Notes: generated by a model from the sequence alone, not told the origin. DNA of 51,209 bases from Alectoria sarmentosa (GCA_009733775.1 WOGZ01000245.1:1-51209); one strand, 5' to 3'. Shown: positions 11,052 through 23,319, numbered from the stretch's first letter. Numbers and translations: made by a program.

Positions 11052-12994
11052 GTTTGTACCTGTTGCAAAGGGTTTGGTTCTGGTAGCCGGGGTGTGCGGT
11101 AGTTCCTACCTTGCGTGTTCAAAAAGAATGCGATTTCTTGGCATCTGCGATCGGTTCACCAACCACATGACAGAATAGTGAATATTACTACTTTGTAAAA
11201 CAAATGTATATGATAACTATTTCTCTTATTGTCGTGATTCTGACGTCATTAGAACTATGAAAATGTATCGAGATATGTACTGTAAGATCTAAGATTCTAG
11301 AGATTCCTGAGATATCACAGTCGTTCAAAGACTATATACACACTTGGAATTGTGGGTTTCTCGGGCTACGCCTTTAAATGGTTAGCTCCCGGTATCAAAA
11401 TCATCTTAGCGTTAGGTATCGCGCTTGAACCTTTCGCCCACAGTCACTTCTTCCATATTACTCACTCTTTTTTTCTTCAATTTTATCCCTGCAGTGAAGC
11501 AAGTGGCAGACATTTCTTGCTGAACATTATTAGTAGATTCCTGAGCCGAGTCGCTATTCGCGAACGCCACAAGAAATCTACAGAAGCCAAACAGAGATGC
11601 TGCTACCTGCCATCTACGAGGCCGTCGTGATCCGATGACCTTTACTGGCATGATCATTGTATAGTCTTCGCGACCCTACCATCATTCCTCCACAGCCATG
11701 ACCGCATCATCACAGTGTGAGGATTGGTCCACCTCGCAATGCTAATCCGGTAAGGTAGCATTATTTCCTTCATGTACGCTCCAATTTCGTTCTGTCATGA
11801 TGAAAATATTTTTAAACATTCGCGGTTTCCACGCGAACCGATGTGCGGAACTTACTTTACGTCGTCGGGATAATGTGCGACCGCTGCCTACACGTCTGAC
11901 TATAGAATCACACCTTGTTGTTGCAGTACTACGAGAATTTTATCGATAAGTCTATACATCTGCTGACCGGCTTCTCGCTAATTCCATCGCTCTTTGCCTT
12001 ACCTCGATCATTCTTTCGAGAAGACGTGGAGGGGTTGCCAATTGTCCGTTGAAGGATAGTGAGAGCTTGGGAAGCCAGAGGCAACGGATAGTATATGCTG
12101 AGTGCAGCGGACCGTGGAATTTGAAAATCCATGAAAGATGCCTGAGTGAATGCTTTACAACTAAATTAAGAGAGTACAGCTTTACCTAGGTTTTCAAGCG
12201 CTTGACGACGATTGTATGTAACTTATTTAATATAACATGTATAGACAGACAATTGAAGCTGCGAGTATTACATGCCCAGCTGAATGTTTCGACCTTTTGC
12301 ACTTGCTCTTTGACGACCACATGCCCCTGAAGAGGAACCCTGTTACTAATAATATCTCTGATCGTGATCATTCCATACTTCACTCTGACACGTTTCTGTT
12401 GTCAGAGTGGTGCTCCTCTAAGCGCACAGTATAATCCAAGCGGAAAAGGCCCGGAACAGCAGCCCATGATATGCTCTGCTTCGACCCGCCCAATGTTTTG
12501 CATCAGCAGCAGCAGCGTCCAACTTCATCATCACAAGCCCACGAGATTATTTAAACGTAACGATCGTCTTTTTCAACTTCCTTGTTAAGCGGCGAGTCTC
12601 CGGAAACCTGTTGACGTATACGCATATTTATATTACAGTATGAAAATGTATGGGCGAGGCGACATCTCTCGGGTGCCAATAAATCGCCTTCTTCTTGAAC
12701 ACGCTAACTCCTGGCGGGGGCGGGGCTTGCTGTAAATTATTCAACGCTAAGAAAATTACCAGATATCAATCCACCCCACCAATCAACAAACCCGCGTGTG
12801 GCACATCATGCAATCCTCCAATTGACCCTATTAACGAAAATACAATCCTACAAATTTATGTCTTCTAGCTTATTGCCTAACCAATGCATTATGTAAGCCT
12901 CACGGCTTTGCCAGTCCGACTACTTTTTGGATCCCGCCGAAGTATCTTGAGCCTTCAGGTACTGAGGGAAAATTGACAAGCAATTTATGCCAAG
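11052..12994. other. Divergent intergenic region, 1.9 kb
   Basis: The interval lies between the divergent efg1 (-) and sea4/MIOS (+) genes and should contain both promoters. Base composition is slightly AT-rich. Short ORFs on both strands (for example 11352-11630) have no recognisable domain. I see no tRNA-like cloverleaf or repeat. Confidence 0.5.
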
Positions 12995-15900
12995 ATGGAG
13001 ACTGCGATAAGATGGTCTGGAAGTTCTACACTGTCGGAGCAGCGTTTCCTCATTGCCGATGTAAACGGCCGATCCTTCAAACGCTGCATAATCAATAATT
13101 ACGATGGCACAAATCTCCATCACCAGGTGCTCTCTACGTATAGCAAGGTCCCTCCCTTTCGTGCTTTTGATTGGGCGCCTCACGAAGAGACACTTGCGGC
13201 TGTGGGACAATGGTCTGGAGAAATTACCATCCTGCGGATTGATGATTCCGAGGCCAACTTTCCTCTACCTGCAAAGCATCAACGTCTTTGCAATGCCATC
13301 GCTTTCAGTAGGACGGGCCTTCTGGCTGCTGGCTTAGAAAGGGTCAGGAACGATTTTTGTCTCAACATATGGGATGTCAATCAACGTCTTCAAGCAGTGA
13401 TGTCTCCAGGAGGCCGGTCTTCGAAAGGATTTGTTGAGCCTTATCGCAAATTTGCGAGCTCGGAAGCCATATCAAGTATCAAGTTCTACTCTGCACAGCC
13501 CGAGGTCTTAGTTGCTGGGATCAAAGGAAGAGGCATTCGAATCTATGATTTAAGGGAGAATACTGGGAGCCCTTCGCTGCATTTTCAGACTTCGTGTGTC
13601 CATAACATTGCCATTGATCCTCTAGATGAAAATTACTTCGCTTGTGCCGGGGTCCCAAAAGATACGACCATTCAGATATGGGACCTTCGTCATGGCTCGC
13701 CATATACTGCGGCATCTCTAGGATCAGGTTCAGATATCAGCTCACCAGCGGGAGGCCCAGTGCTTGAATACAAGGAGGTTTTCAGTACCGCGAGCGTATC
13801 GACTAAAGTACCGGTCGATCCCACAGGTGTGATGATATCAAGTATTTGGAGCTTGAGGTATTGCAAAGGGAAAAGCGGCTGCCTTGGTGCTCTGGCAAGC
13901 AATGGAGAGCTCAAAGTCTTCGAAACCAAACACGAATATTCTCTATCAATAAACCATCATGAGTCACAATCGCACCCAGACTATGACGTACCAAGTAAGA
14001 ATGACGGATCCATCTTGACCAAGCGTATTCACCATGTCGAGCTTGCATGGGATGACAAGCGAAAAGGGCGTCCGGAGAAAGAGAGAATTGTCGCCTTTGA
14101 CTTTACCAATTTAGCTGGCTCCAAGGGTACGCCTTGTGCAATAGTCCTCCGAGGTGATCAGAGCGTTGGTGTTGTTGAGCTTAACGGCGCTGCCTCAGCT
14201 CTTACTGTCTCGCCGTTTGGCAACGTTGTTGTCAGTAACAAAAACTCCCTAAATTCCACTAGCGCTTCCACCCCTGAGCTTCGTTTCTTGAAAAATACGA
14301 TACGCAGACTAAAGCCTTCAAATAAAGGGGGCAAGTCTCGTTCCTCGATCTCCATCCGAGACCAAAACGGTAATTCCAAGGCGAGAGAGGCGACCAGTTT
14401 TGCAAACACGGATGGTCGCGCCACTGTTGCCAGGAAACCTCAGTCAAGCCGCGAGTCCCATGAGCAGCTTCTTGAGACTCGCACTCCCAACGCAAAGTTC
14501 AGGATAGAGGAGGTCTTGGCTCTCTTCACTATTGCTCGTCGTCGCTGCGTCGAGGGCTACCTATTCGATTGTGAAAAGAATATCGAAATTTTGCAGGATG
14601 ATCGCTGGCTTCAGAGACTCTGGATTTGGATTAGAAGTAGGTAGGCTATTCGCAGAATTGGGCTGCAGCTAAGTCGAAGTAGGAGCGAAGAGCAGTGCTG
14701 AAGACAATGGCATGAGCACGGAGACGCTGGACCTCAGCTTCTTTGGTGTTGCCAGCATCTGGAACAACGATCTGGGTGAGCTTACTCACAGATAACAATG
14801 TCGGTCTTTCTAATTTTAGTGAAGATTCCCAGAGAGTTCATAATAAGCATAGCAAGCCAACATACTCCAAAGACGTCGCTGATGCTGTTGAGACACTGTG
14901 CGACAAGCTCGATCTGCCCGAATTTCGAATGGTCGAGTCCGCCGCTCCTAATCATCGTCGGTTGTGTCTGTATACTTGCGGCCTGGGGCTCCCGTATGAA
15001 AAGCTCGAAGCCACGGTAAAGGACTTCGTGCGTCATGGACAAAATACCAAAGCAGCTGCTCTCGCGATCATCCACGACCAAGCCAAGCTAGCTTTTCAAG
15101 CACTAAGGAGTGGTAACGCTTCTCAGGCACAAAGAGAACTCTCTCTCGCACTGGCGGGATACAACAAAGGGGTCACAGATGACACGTGGGAGGAGACTGT
15201 CCGAGACATCAAGAGCGATCTTGATGATCCATACGCCCGCGCCATCCTTGCGCTGGTCAGCTATGGTGACTGGCATGACGTCCTAGCAGAAACTTCACTC
15301 CCGCTCCGAGACAGAGTTGGCATTGCTTTAATGTACTTGGATGACGATGAACTTACACACTACATCACTGATAACGCAGCAGAGTGCATCCAAGAAGGCG
15401 ACATCGAGGGCATCGTCCTAACAGGTCTTACGGAGCAAGCAGTCCCCCTCTTCGAAAATTTCATTCACAAATTCTCCGACCTCCAAACAGCGATCCTCGC
15501 CATGTCCTTCACCTGCCCCAACTACTTCACAGATCCTCGCGTCGACCTCTGGCGCCAGACTTACCGCTCCCAACTCAATAGTTGGAGGATGTTTATTCCA
15601 CGCGTGCATTTCGATGTCCAATCTACCAAGCTCTCCGTATCGCTAGGTGGCAAAGCAGAAATACAGCCACCATCGCGCCAGGTCAGCATTCGCTGCAACA
15701 ATTGCGACCAAGCACTGCACCGCAAGTCCAGCCGTGATCTCCTACCAAGCTCCTATGACAGCGCCAGTACTCATCAAGGCTCGATCTTCGGCGACGCCAA
15801 ATCCGGCACCGTCTGCCCGAAGTGTGGGCGTCATATGCCCAGTTGCGTGATCTGCATGCAGTGGCTCGGCATGCCAGACCCACACTCTCGTGGCGCCGTC

Positions 15901-16185
15901 GAAGAAGTAAAGAGGGAAGTAGAAGCAGAAAAGGATGGAATTGCAGAGATAGATCCACTGGAAAAGTTTATGACGGTCTGCAGACGATGCTGGCATATGT
16001 CTCACGGTGCGCATTCTCGGGAGTGGTTTGAGGGCCGGTTTAACGAGAGGACACAAGAGTGGACCGGAGGCCATGATAAGTGTCCAGTGCCAGGCTGCAA
16101 TTGTACGTGCAGGGCGATCGATGTTGGAGTCGCACCAGCTAGAAAGAGGAACATCGACTTGAACGTCTCGGAGAATTGGTGGTAG
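12995..16185 (+). CDS. sea4: SEA complex WD40/zinc-ribbon subunit (Sea4/MIOS)
   Basis: Exons 12995-14636, 14683-14775 and 14825-16185 encode 1,031 aa. MIOS/Sea4 belongs to the vacuole-associated SEA/GATOR2 complex that relays amino-acid status to TORC1. The N-terminal third is WD40-like (FDWAPHEETLAAVG; LNIWDVNQRL; IQIWDLRHGSPY). The middle is an alpha-solenoid. The C-terminus from about residue 867 is a Cys/His zinc domain (CNNC, CPKC, CVIC, CRRCWHMSHGAH, CPVPGCNCTC), as in MIOS. The short second exon carries the conserved LDLSFFGVASIWNNDL. Intron 1 (GTAGGT, 46 nt) removes an in-frame stop. In intron 2 (GTGAGC, 49 nt) the first AG (TTTTAG, 14819) lies only 6 nt past the CTAAT branch A and breaks frame, so the next AG (14824) was chosen. 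Confidence 0.88.
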
Positions 16186-17139
16186 TCGGGAACGAACGAA
16201 TACGACCCTCTTTGCACCTTCAGGCACAATTACCAATCTGTCAGATGCCTTTCCGTATCTTCTTGCAACCGCTGAAATTAGAGACCCTCACTGAATGGTG
16301 ATACGCTGAGCGCCAAGACGGCGTTGAAGCTATCCTAAAAAAAAGAGAGCTCGGTGAGATGACAATCATTGTGGCATGAAGCCATGGAATCGAACACCTA
16401 TAGAATAGGCTTGATTCCAATTGAATTTTTATGGTTGTCTGCAAAGCATTCTCCCTATCCTCTTATTTCTTCTACAGTGACACTATCTAGCCCAAACTTG
16501 GAGCTATAAGAGAGTCGAACCTACCAGCCGACCATCCGCATTACAGCGAGTATAATCAGAGCAATGTGATGAACTAAACTCGGTCTATCACCGTAATAAT
16601 AATAATGTAATTGAGCACATCGTTTCCAATCAGGAGCCGCAAAAGCCAATTCGCATTGATATGAACAAGGATTTGGAAAAGCAGAAGCCACAATTCTGGC
16701 GGAAGGGGGAGAAGGTGCAGAAGAAGATGAACAGTCGTCGACAGCCCCAAAGTTTGGTATGCATGGTTCTGCGCTGACACAGTGCAAGATTTGGCAGATA
16801 TGGGCAACTACGTTCATGTGTCTTCCTTCACCTTTACTTTGCCGGCATCGTCCTCAATGATAGGGCCAGCGCTTGGCAAGATGTCTCAAGGACCTCATGC
16901 CCTCCGACTGAGTAACGTGTAGTACCTCGCATAGAATTTGGGTTGCGGTTTTGCCCAGAACGAACATTTGATCATTTATTTTTCGATTTTTTGGCGGATT
17001 AGGCTGAAGCGCGCCGTTGGCGGTCGGCGGTGGTGTCTTGGGGTGAGGAAGTTGTATTCGTAAATGTTTGCTCCTGTCTATAATGTTGACTAAGGATTGC
17101 TGGCATCCTGATCAGCGAAGAAAAACAGTTGGTAACTGC
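16186..17139. other. Intergenic, no supported gene
   Basis: The interval lies downstream of sea4 and before the MFS relic. A minus-strand Cys-containing ORF at 16521-16817 has no signal peptide or family match that I recognise. The missing N-terminal half of the transporter is not recognisable here. Confidence 0.45.
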
Positions 17140-18100
17140 AGCCTCGCCCTATTACTTGGACTTGCTGTTGGACCGACTGCTGGAGGTGTCATTGCTGAAG
17201 CAGAGCTTGGCGACAGGTCGTTTGGAGCACTGGCACCGCAGCTGCTCCCATCAAGGCTTCCAATATCTTGGTCCTCCAAAAAACATGTGCCCACACCCTC
17301 CTGAAGAGAAGGGCAGACCGCCTCCGAAATGAGACAGGGAATGAAAAATTGCACACCGGAATCGAATCAGGCAAAAGACTTTGGCAAGGTCCTTGGAGTT
17401 GCCCTCGTGAGACCTCCTCGTTTGCTTGCCCCTCGACCAATTATCATGTCAATCGCCGCGTATGTGGCCTACCTTTCTGGTCTCGTCTACCTTGTGTTGC
17501 CGACATTTCCTGGACTCTGGGAGGGCGTCTAACATGAGAGAGGGAAATAAGGGATCACTTGTACCTCTCTCGGGCTTGGATACGCTGTGGGAGCCCAGGT
17601 CAGTGCCCGCGTGAATGATGCAATCTGCCGGCGACTGAAGTACAAGGGCATCGACGTTGGACTCCCAGAGTACCGAATCCCTCTAATATTTGTTGCCTCC
17701 GTGCTGATATCGATCGCCCTATTCTGGCATGGAAGGAGCGCAGGAGCAAAAGGGCACGAGATCATGCCGAATATTGGAACCGTAATTGTCGGTGCTGAGA
17801 CCATTTGTGCGCCTGCAAAAAATGCGGACGTCCATTGTCGACAGCTACACACGCTCTGCCGCCAGCGGTATTGCGGCCGCAGTGGTCCTACGCAATTTGG
17901 CAGGAATTGGCTTTCCGCTCTTTGCGCCATACATGTACGACGCACTTGGCTACAGATGAGGGGAAAATGCCTCGGGATTTGTCGGCATCGTGATCGAGGT
18001 ACCGGCGCCGCTCATCTTCTGGAGATATGGAGCGAAGTCGAGGAGTGAATCGAGATATGGGGCTGGACAAGAGCGGGTCAGGTTGACACTGTGTATAGCT
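17140..18100 (+). pseudogene. Decayed MFS (DHA1-type) transporter, 3' half
   Basis: Fragments of a major-facilitator drug:H+ antiporter follow one another in the right order but in changing frames. They are LGLAVGPTAGGVIAEA (frame of 17068), then LLKRRADRLRNETGNEKLH (frame of 17268), then RPIIMSIAAYVAYLSGLVYLVL (split by frame; frame of 17329). After these come LPEYRIPLIFVASVLISIALFW and KGHEIMPNIGT (frame of 17587). From about 17830 the sequence moves to a third frame with VVLRNLAGIGFPLFAPYMYD and VPAPLIFWRYGAK, interrupted by TGA in the GY(R/G)xGN position. At least three frameshifts, one nonsense codon, an unmatched stretch near 17525-17580 and loss of the N-terminal half show that it is dead. 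The reading order matches fungal multidrug/polyamine transporters. Confidence 0.88.
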
Positions 18101-18137
18101 AATTACGACTTTAGTGGAAAGGACCAGTGAATAAGCA

Positions 18138-18500
18138 TCAATCCTGATTCAACGTTTCCGATTCTCCTATTGAACACCAATACAGCCGATCTTCCATCGT
18201 CTTCGCCTCCTTGGATTCGACCAGATACTTCCCAGGCACTGGCCTCACAAGCAGAGCAGACTTGATCGTATCCTTGCTCGGCCAGGGTAGGTAGCGCTCG
18301 CGGGCGTTGTGCAACTCCGATTTTGCCTCATCGTGGACCACACCGCCCATTGTCATAGCTCCAGCCGAAGGAAAATAGCTTCTGATGCCGATATTTCCGG
18401 TGTCGGTAGCCGGTGGAGTCTTAGCTTGACGGGTGTATTGAGATGAAGCAATTTACCTTTGATACTCAGGTAGGAGACTCGCTTTGACGTAGGTATGCAT
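18138..18500 (-). CDS. Doubtful small protein, 2 exons
   Basis: Minus-strand exon 18381-18138 reads coherently (PSAGAMTMGGVVHDEAKSEL through KYLVESK to LYWCSIG). It joins in phase, through a 75-nt GTAAAT...ATCAG intron, to 18500-18457 (MHTYVKASLLPEYQ), giving about 95 aa. The reading frame continues upstream without an ATG to about 18640, so the first exon may be longer or the gene may have lost its start. The AGAMTMGGVVHDE and KSALLV spacing vaguely suggests a YCII-like small domain, but I cannot confirm this. It sits beside a dead transporter, so a broken gene is equally likely. Confidence 0.3.
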
Positions 18501-18632
18501 GTAGTAGCAACGGCCGGCGACTAGCCGCAGAGGATGCGGCGGATAGCTGGAATCAGGCACATTGTATGCGGGACTGTGCAGGAAATTGCAGTATGGTGGC
18601 AGGAAAGAGTCAGTGCAGAGCCAATGGATTCG

Positions 18633-18669
18633 CAGGAGAGGAAAGGAGAAGAGAGGAGAGGAGAGGAGA
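18633..18669. repeat. GAGAG-type microsatellite
   Basis: This is a purine run built from GAGAG/GGAGA units. It is the same pentamer, on the opposite strand, as the CTCTC repeat ending the window. Confidence 0.8.
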
Positions 18670-20367
18670 GTGGATTAATGTACTATAGGGGACTGCCTTG
18701 AAGCGAGCAACTCCGAAGGTGGCAAATGCTTTCTTCGAGTTGTCGGTATTTAACAGCAAGCGAAAGAGAGGAGGATTTGAGCCACAGATGTGTGGAATGT
18801 TATTAGGCCAGTAAGGCGGTCAATGTTGCTAACCTTGTGTCCAACAAGCTTCATCTTGAAATATTATCTTCAAGGTAGAGTAGAGTACTCACAACATGAA
18901 TTGAAGTGACAGGCATACGAGTAGGCACAAAGTACTTTACTTTAAATCGTTGGGCGAAAATGATCGAGAGCCAGATAGGCAAAGCGGCATGTCGAGTGGG
19001 GCTAGAAACGGGGGCGGGACCAAAAATAAACCTGAAACTGGCACCAGTCCAGGTGCGATCTAGCTTCGGTAATTCACGCTTGGAGCTTCTTTGATTCTGT
19101 TGGCTGAGGGAAAGAAGGAGAAGGACATGAAGAGGGACGCTTGCATTTTTGGACTGGAAGAGCAGCTTTATTCTATTAAATCTACATCATCATGATTATT
19201 TATTATTAGATGAGCCGAATGATTCGAGATATACATTCATCACATACCAATCTCTGCTGTCGCCTCCAACTCAGAGCAGGTCCTTTACAAGTTACTACCC
19301 TTACAACATGATGAGGGGGACAAACAATTGTTGCAATGAGATGAACTGAACTGACATGACACGACTGCCATGATTATGAATAGCTGAGACTCGATCGATA
19401 CGAATCCCTCTAATCCCAAACATGACCATCCTTGGAATGAGGACATGACTACTATTCTTATTCTTGTTATTCTTCACTCCGAAACCCCTGATTCTCTCTC
19501 ATTGCCATTACCAAGTGTATTGATTAATATAATCAAATCCATCCTTTTTAACAACTTGAGTTGCCCGTTCTAACATTACTTGTCCAGTCAAAAAGTTGCC
19601 AGTGGACTCGACTGTTGGAGAAAGCGCGTCACTGCTTACTTTGTCCCGGACCAACCACTTTCTCCGTACTCTCCCTAGGTCAACGATCAACCCTCTCAAT
19701 CTCATCCTACAACTCTTTGCCTCCGGACTCCCGCTTCCTTGGGCCATTTCCAATTTCCATAGCAATATCCAAGAGCCTTAGGTGATACCGTGATAGGGTG
19801 CATCTGGTCTGGGCGGCTAAAGGTACAAGGCGCTGTGATTGGTTCAAGGGCAAAAGCGCTGACTTCCCCACCAACAGATCTTCAACCTTCATTGGTCATC
19901 TGAAACCCACACGGCGACAAGAACCACACCCTCACACTTCCCTGAACCTCTCCATCCCTCAGACCCACCAGTTGGTGCCCTCATTGTACCAAATGTACAC
20001 CACCAATTCGTCGCCATCCATACCAGGCGCCTAGCGATCAACACTCCGCCTCTCGCATCCACCAAAATCCCCGTGTGGGAGGGTCAAGAGCAGGTTTCAA
20101 GGTTTGGAGACCAAAGCCAGACAGAATCCGAGTCGCCAATCACACATCCAGGGGGAGAGGGGAATCCAGCGCTTCGCTGGTATTCTAGGGTTAGTCGTTC
20201 ATCTCATGCCTTGGGACCTCTGATTGGCTTGCCTGCTACTTGACTACTCTTCATCCAAGCCAGACGGTTCTGGATGAGCGGCAAACCTCCAATTCCTAAT
20301 ATTCACATCTCCATCCAGTTCCCCAGGCTTGCTTGCGAATTCACTCGTCTGGCATGGCCTCGTCACG
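18670..20367. other. Intergenic, msg5 upstream region
   Basis: About 1.7 kb without a supported gene. Short ORFs overlap one another on both strands. The last ~400 bases are pyrimidine-rich and should contain the promoter and leader of the phosphatase gene. Confidence 0.5.
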
Positions 20368-23319
20368 ATGATGGCTTCTGTGATTTGTACTGACGTGATG
20401 TCTGTAGTCGACGCCCTCCATACTTCGCTTCCCGAGTTTCAAACGAGCCGTAATAGTAATGCCTTTCCCTCGAAGGGAGCCCTTGGTCTTGAGGTAGCAT
20501 ATGGGTCTCGCCAACACTATCCGTTAGCAAAGAGGGACTCACCGGGCTCAAGTATGCCGGTGTCAACTAGTTCACAGTCGCTTCTGGCATCCTTACCTTC
20601 GTTTATGTCTGTGTTTGGAAACGGTTCGGACAGGTTAGAAGCATATGAAGGCGACGCCGCGGCAACTACTTCAGAAGGCAGGACTTCAAAAAGGCCACTA
20701 CCCATCGCCCAACCTGCTCCTCCTACATTTCGTCGAGACTCCACCTCGACCTTTGAATCCACCGAGTCCTCTCCTACAACTACAATATCGACAGTGGGGT
20801 CTTCTCTCACTGAGCCTTCGCCTCGCTCACCGCCCGAGACTCCAGACTCCTCCTCACCTCTGACTTCGTTTAAGAACCTGAGAACAAACTCAGTGCCGAA
20901 CAATCAAGCAGAAATGGAGCGCAAAGACCCTTTCTCGAGCTCATTTCCAATCTTACCAGGAGTGGAGCGCGCAGATTCACCGAACAAGAAGATGCGCAAC
21001 ATGAAAAACCTCTCTGTGAATACTTCTGCATCAAATCGCACAGGCCTTCCGCTTCCAAAATTAGGACTCTCGAATCCACCACAAACATCCACGAATGCAT
21101 TCTCCGCTCCACCCACACCAGCATTCATTGTTCCGCCCAAAATGCCTAGAAAAAAGCCCAGCAATCTTCCGCTCGTGATCACTACTCCCGATTCCAGCAC
21201 TTCCGGCCAGGATCAACCGAGCGCAGTCCCTCAAAGCCCATCAGATCCACAGATTCGCACTTTGCGGTTACTACAGACATATTCAAATGGCGCGCTATTC
21301 TCTCCGACCGTCGCCCCTGAGGGTGGCATGCGATTACCACCGTTCGCCGCTCCGGCGACGTCTAACCGTCCCTCCACTACCGGTGGTCGGATAGGCAAAG
21401 CGCGACCGCCGCTCAGTGTTTCGCCCCTGTCTTCTTTCGATAATTCAGTATCTTCTCCGATCACAAGGCAGACACTCGACCATGTGCAAGAAGAAACAGA
21501 CTATGAGCCTCCGCTCTCTCAAGAGGTCAAGTCGCCCGCATATCCACAAGGGCCCGTGTGCATCCATGATCCGCATGTGTACCTTTACCTCGAACCCAGC
21601 CACGTCGAGGCGCGAGAATTCGATGTCATTCTGAACGTTGCGCGAGAAGTGTTGAACCCGTTCTTGGCAGCAGTTGAAAAGGACGCACAATCTCGAAATG
21701 AAGGAACAGAGATACAAGGAGCTTCGAATGCCGAAAATGCCTACCTCGCTGGTCGAGATAGCATTTCAGAACCGCAGACTGCGGTTTCAGAGATGTCATT
21801 CGCCTCTGCATTTGAGGCGCGTGTGGAAGATGCTTCGATGACAGTGCCGGGCACACCAAAGGCATCCAGGCCGGAGCCTGAATACATCCATGTTCCCTGG
21901 GATCACAACACCAATATAGTGGATGATTTGCTGAGGCTGTGTGAGCTTATCGACAATCGAGTCCGGCAAGATAAGAGAGTATTAGTGCATTGCCAGTGCG
22001 GAGTCAGCCGATCAGCAAGCCTTGTTGTTGCATACGGTCTATATAAGAATCCGCAGCTCACTGTGCAAGAGGCCTACGATGCAGTCAAATTCCGAAGTAG
22101 ATGGATCGGGCCGAATATGAACCTGATATACCAATTATCAGAGTTCAAGTCCAAATTAGCCAAGACGCATTCCATGGGAACAGCAGCTTGGCATTCATGG
22201 CGAGCTCTAGGATCTGGGCGTTCAAACCCAAACGCCGTCGTGCACCCTATCTCAGACTCTGGTCTACCGTCTTCTGGCCTTCGAAGCCCGCCGCAAAAGT
22301 CGTTGAGCGCACCGTCTCAGATAGGACGTGATACACGGTCCAGCTCATTTAGTCCACCAAGCTCAGCTCAGCTTATGCCAACCTCCTCGGGTGACATCAC
22401 ACCGGGTCCGTCATCAGCGCCGCCAGATATGCAATGGTCTCCAGGCCAGAGGTCGCCTGCGCCTGAAAGTGACGTTGTCGCTTCTTATGTCGAACCCCTC
22501 CCTACCTCGGCATCCCCGCCCAAGATCTCGGATCCAGATACCGAATTGGTACTTTCACCTTCGGCGATGGAGCGCGAAGGCGTCGAAGAGAAAGGGGCAC
22601 CAGCGCCTGTGGGAGGAGTGGCGAATGACCTGTGGGAAGTTGCCAAAGATCTAGCCTACAATGAACCGAATCCCACAGACATATCCCTGCCGAAGATGGA
22701 CTTTGGTCCTGAGATTACAATGTCACTCCCGTCGTTTGATGAAGACTCTTCGGGTGAGAGAGAGACGGTACCTGTGGCGGGGATGAGAAACGATTTCAAG
22801 CATGAAGAAAGCCATTTGAACAAGGATTTAGACAACATGGTTTCCATGTGTCTCCCGAGGTCCATGGAATTTGTCACTGAAGGTTTGCGCTTCCAACCCC
22901 CGGCTGCCCCTGCAATCAAAGAGACACAAATGCTCTCACCCACCCTACCAATATCCACTTTATCAACACCCTCCCCCACCCTCCCAGCAGGCTTCAGCAG
23001 CCTTTTGAGCCGACGACAAGGCCCTCTCGGACTGCGCCAATTACCTCTCCGTCGGGGTCAATCTCCCCCACAGTTGACCACTGCCCAGCCATCACCGAGA
23101 GCAATCGATCCCGACGTCCCACAGACTCCCTCACTCCTGTCTCCCCGAGCTGCGGAGTTCACAGCTAGTCCCTTCCACCGCACTTCCGCTGGCGACCTAG
23201 CGGGCTCATCAGTCTTCGAGCAAGGTCTCATGAGCCCGGGGGCCAAGGAGGAGGATCCGAGGAGCCCGCACCAGATTGGCGAGGCGCCGATTACGAGGAG
23301 TATATTTGATATGATATGA
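20368..23319 (+). CDS. msg5: MSG5-type dual-specificity MAP-kinase phosphatase
   Basis: A single exon encodes 983 aa from the first in-frame ATG (20368; an adjacent ATG at 20371 and one at residue 23 are alternatives). The DUSP catalytic core at about residues 395-610 contains the general-acid Asp in VPWDHNTN (D512) and the P-loop HCQCGVSRS (C542, R548), followed by ASLVVAYGLYKNP. This is the CX5R signature of Msg5-like enzymes that dephosphorylate Thr/Tyr of MAP kinases such as the cell-wall-integrity and pheromone kinases. The long N-terminal (residues 60-390) and C-terminal (620-983) arms are Ser/Pro-rich with many SP/TP sites, plausible MAPK phosphosites. KKMRNMKNLSVN near residue 215 is a short conserved-looking basic motif. 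The gene is convergent with the PAS kinase gene. Confidence 0.9.
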   Translation: MMASVICTDVMSVVDALHTSLPEFQTSRNSNAFPSKGALGLEVAYGSRQHYPLAKRDSPGSSMPVSTSSQSLLASLPSFMSVFGNGSDRLEAYEGDAAATTSEGRTSKRPLPIAQPAPPTFRRDSTSTFESTESSPTTTISTVGSSLTEPSPRSPPETPDSSSPLTSFKNLRTNSVPNNQAEMERKDPFSSSFPILPGVERADSPNKKMRNMKNLSVNTSASNRTGLPLPKLGLSNPPQTSTNAFSAPPTPAFIVPPKMPRKKPSNLPLVITTPDSSTSGQDQPSAVPQSPSDPQIRTLRLLQTYSNGALFSPTVAPEGGMRLPPFAAPATSNRPSTTGGRIGKARPPLSVSPLSSFDNSVSSPITRQTLDHVQEETDYEPPLSQEVKSPAYPQGPVCIHDPHVYLYLEPSHVEAREFDVILNVAREVLNPFLAAVEKDAQSRNEGTEIQGASNAENAYLAGRDSISEPQTAVSEMSFASAFEARVEDASMTVPGTPKASRPEPEYIHVPWDHNTNIVDDLLRLCELIDNRVRQDKRVLVHCQCGVSRSASLVVAYGLYKNPQLTVQEAYDAVKFRSRWIGPNMNLIYQLSEFKSKLAKTHSMGTAAWHSWRALGSGRSNPNAVVHPISDSGLPSSGLRSPPQKSLSAPSQIGRDTRSSSFSPPSSAQLMPTSSGDITPGPSSAPPDMQWSPGQRSPAPESDVVASYVEPLPTSASPPKISDPDTELVLSPSAMEREGVEEKGAPAPVGGVANDLWEVAKDLAYNEPNPTDISLPKMDFGPEITMSLPSFDEDSSGERETVPVAGMRNDFKHEESHLNKDLDNMVSMCLPRSMEFVTEGLRFQPPAAPAIKETQMLSPTLPISTLSTPSPTLPAGFSSLLSRRQGPLGLRQLPLRRGQSPPQLTTAQPSPRAIDPDVPQTPSLLSPRAAEFTASPFHRTSAGDLAGSSVFEQGLMSPGAKEEDPRSPHQIGEAPITRSIFDMI

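Noticed and set aside
15742..16236. 164-codon minus-strand ORF with Cys residues
   Set aside because: It is the antisense of the sea4 zinc-domain coding region.
16521..16817. Minus-strand 98-codon Cys-containing ORF
   Set aside because: There is no signal peptide, low complexity in the middle and no family resemblance.
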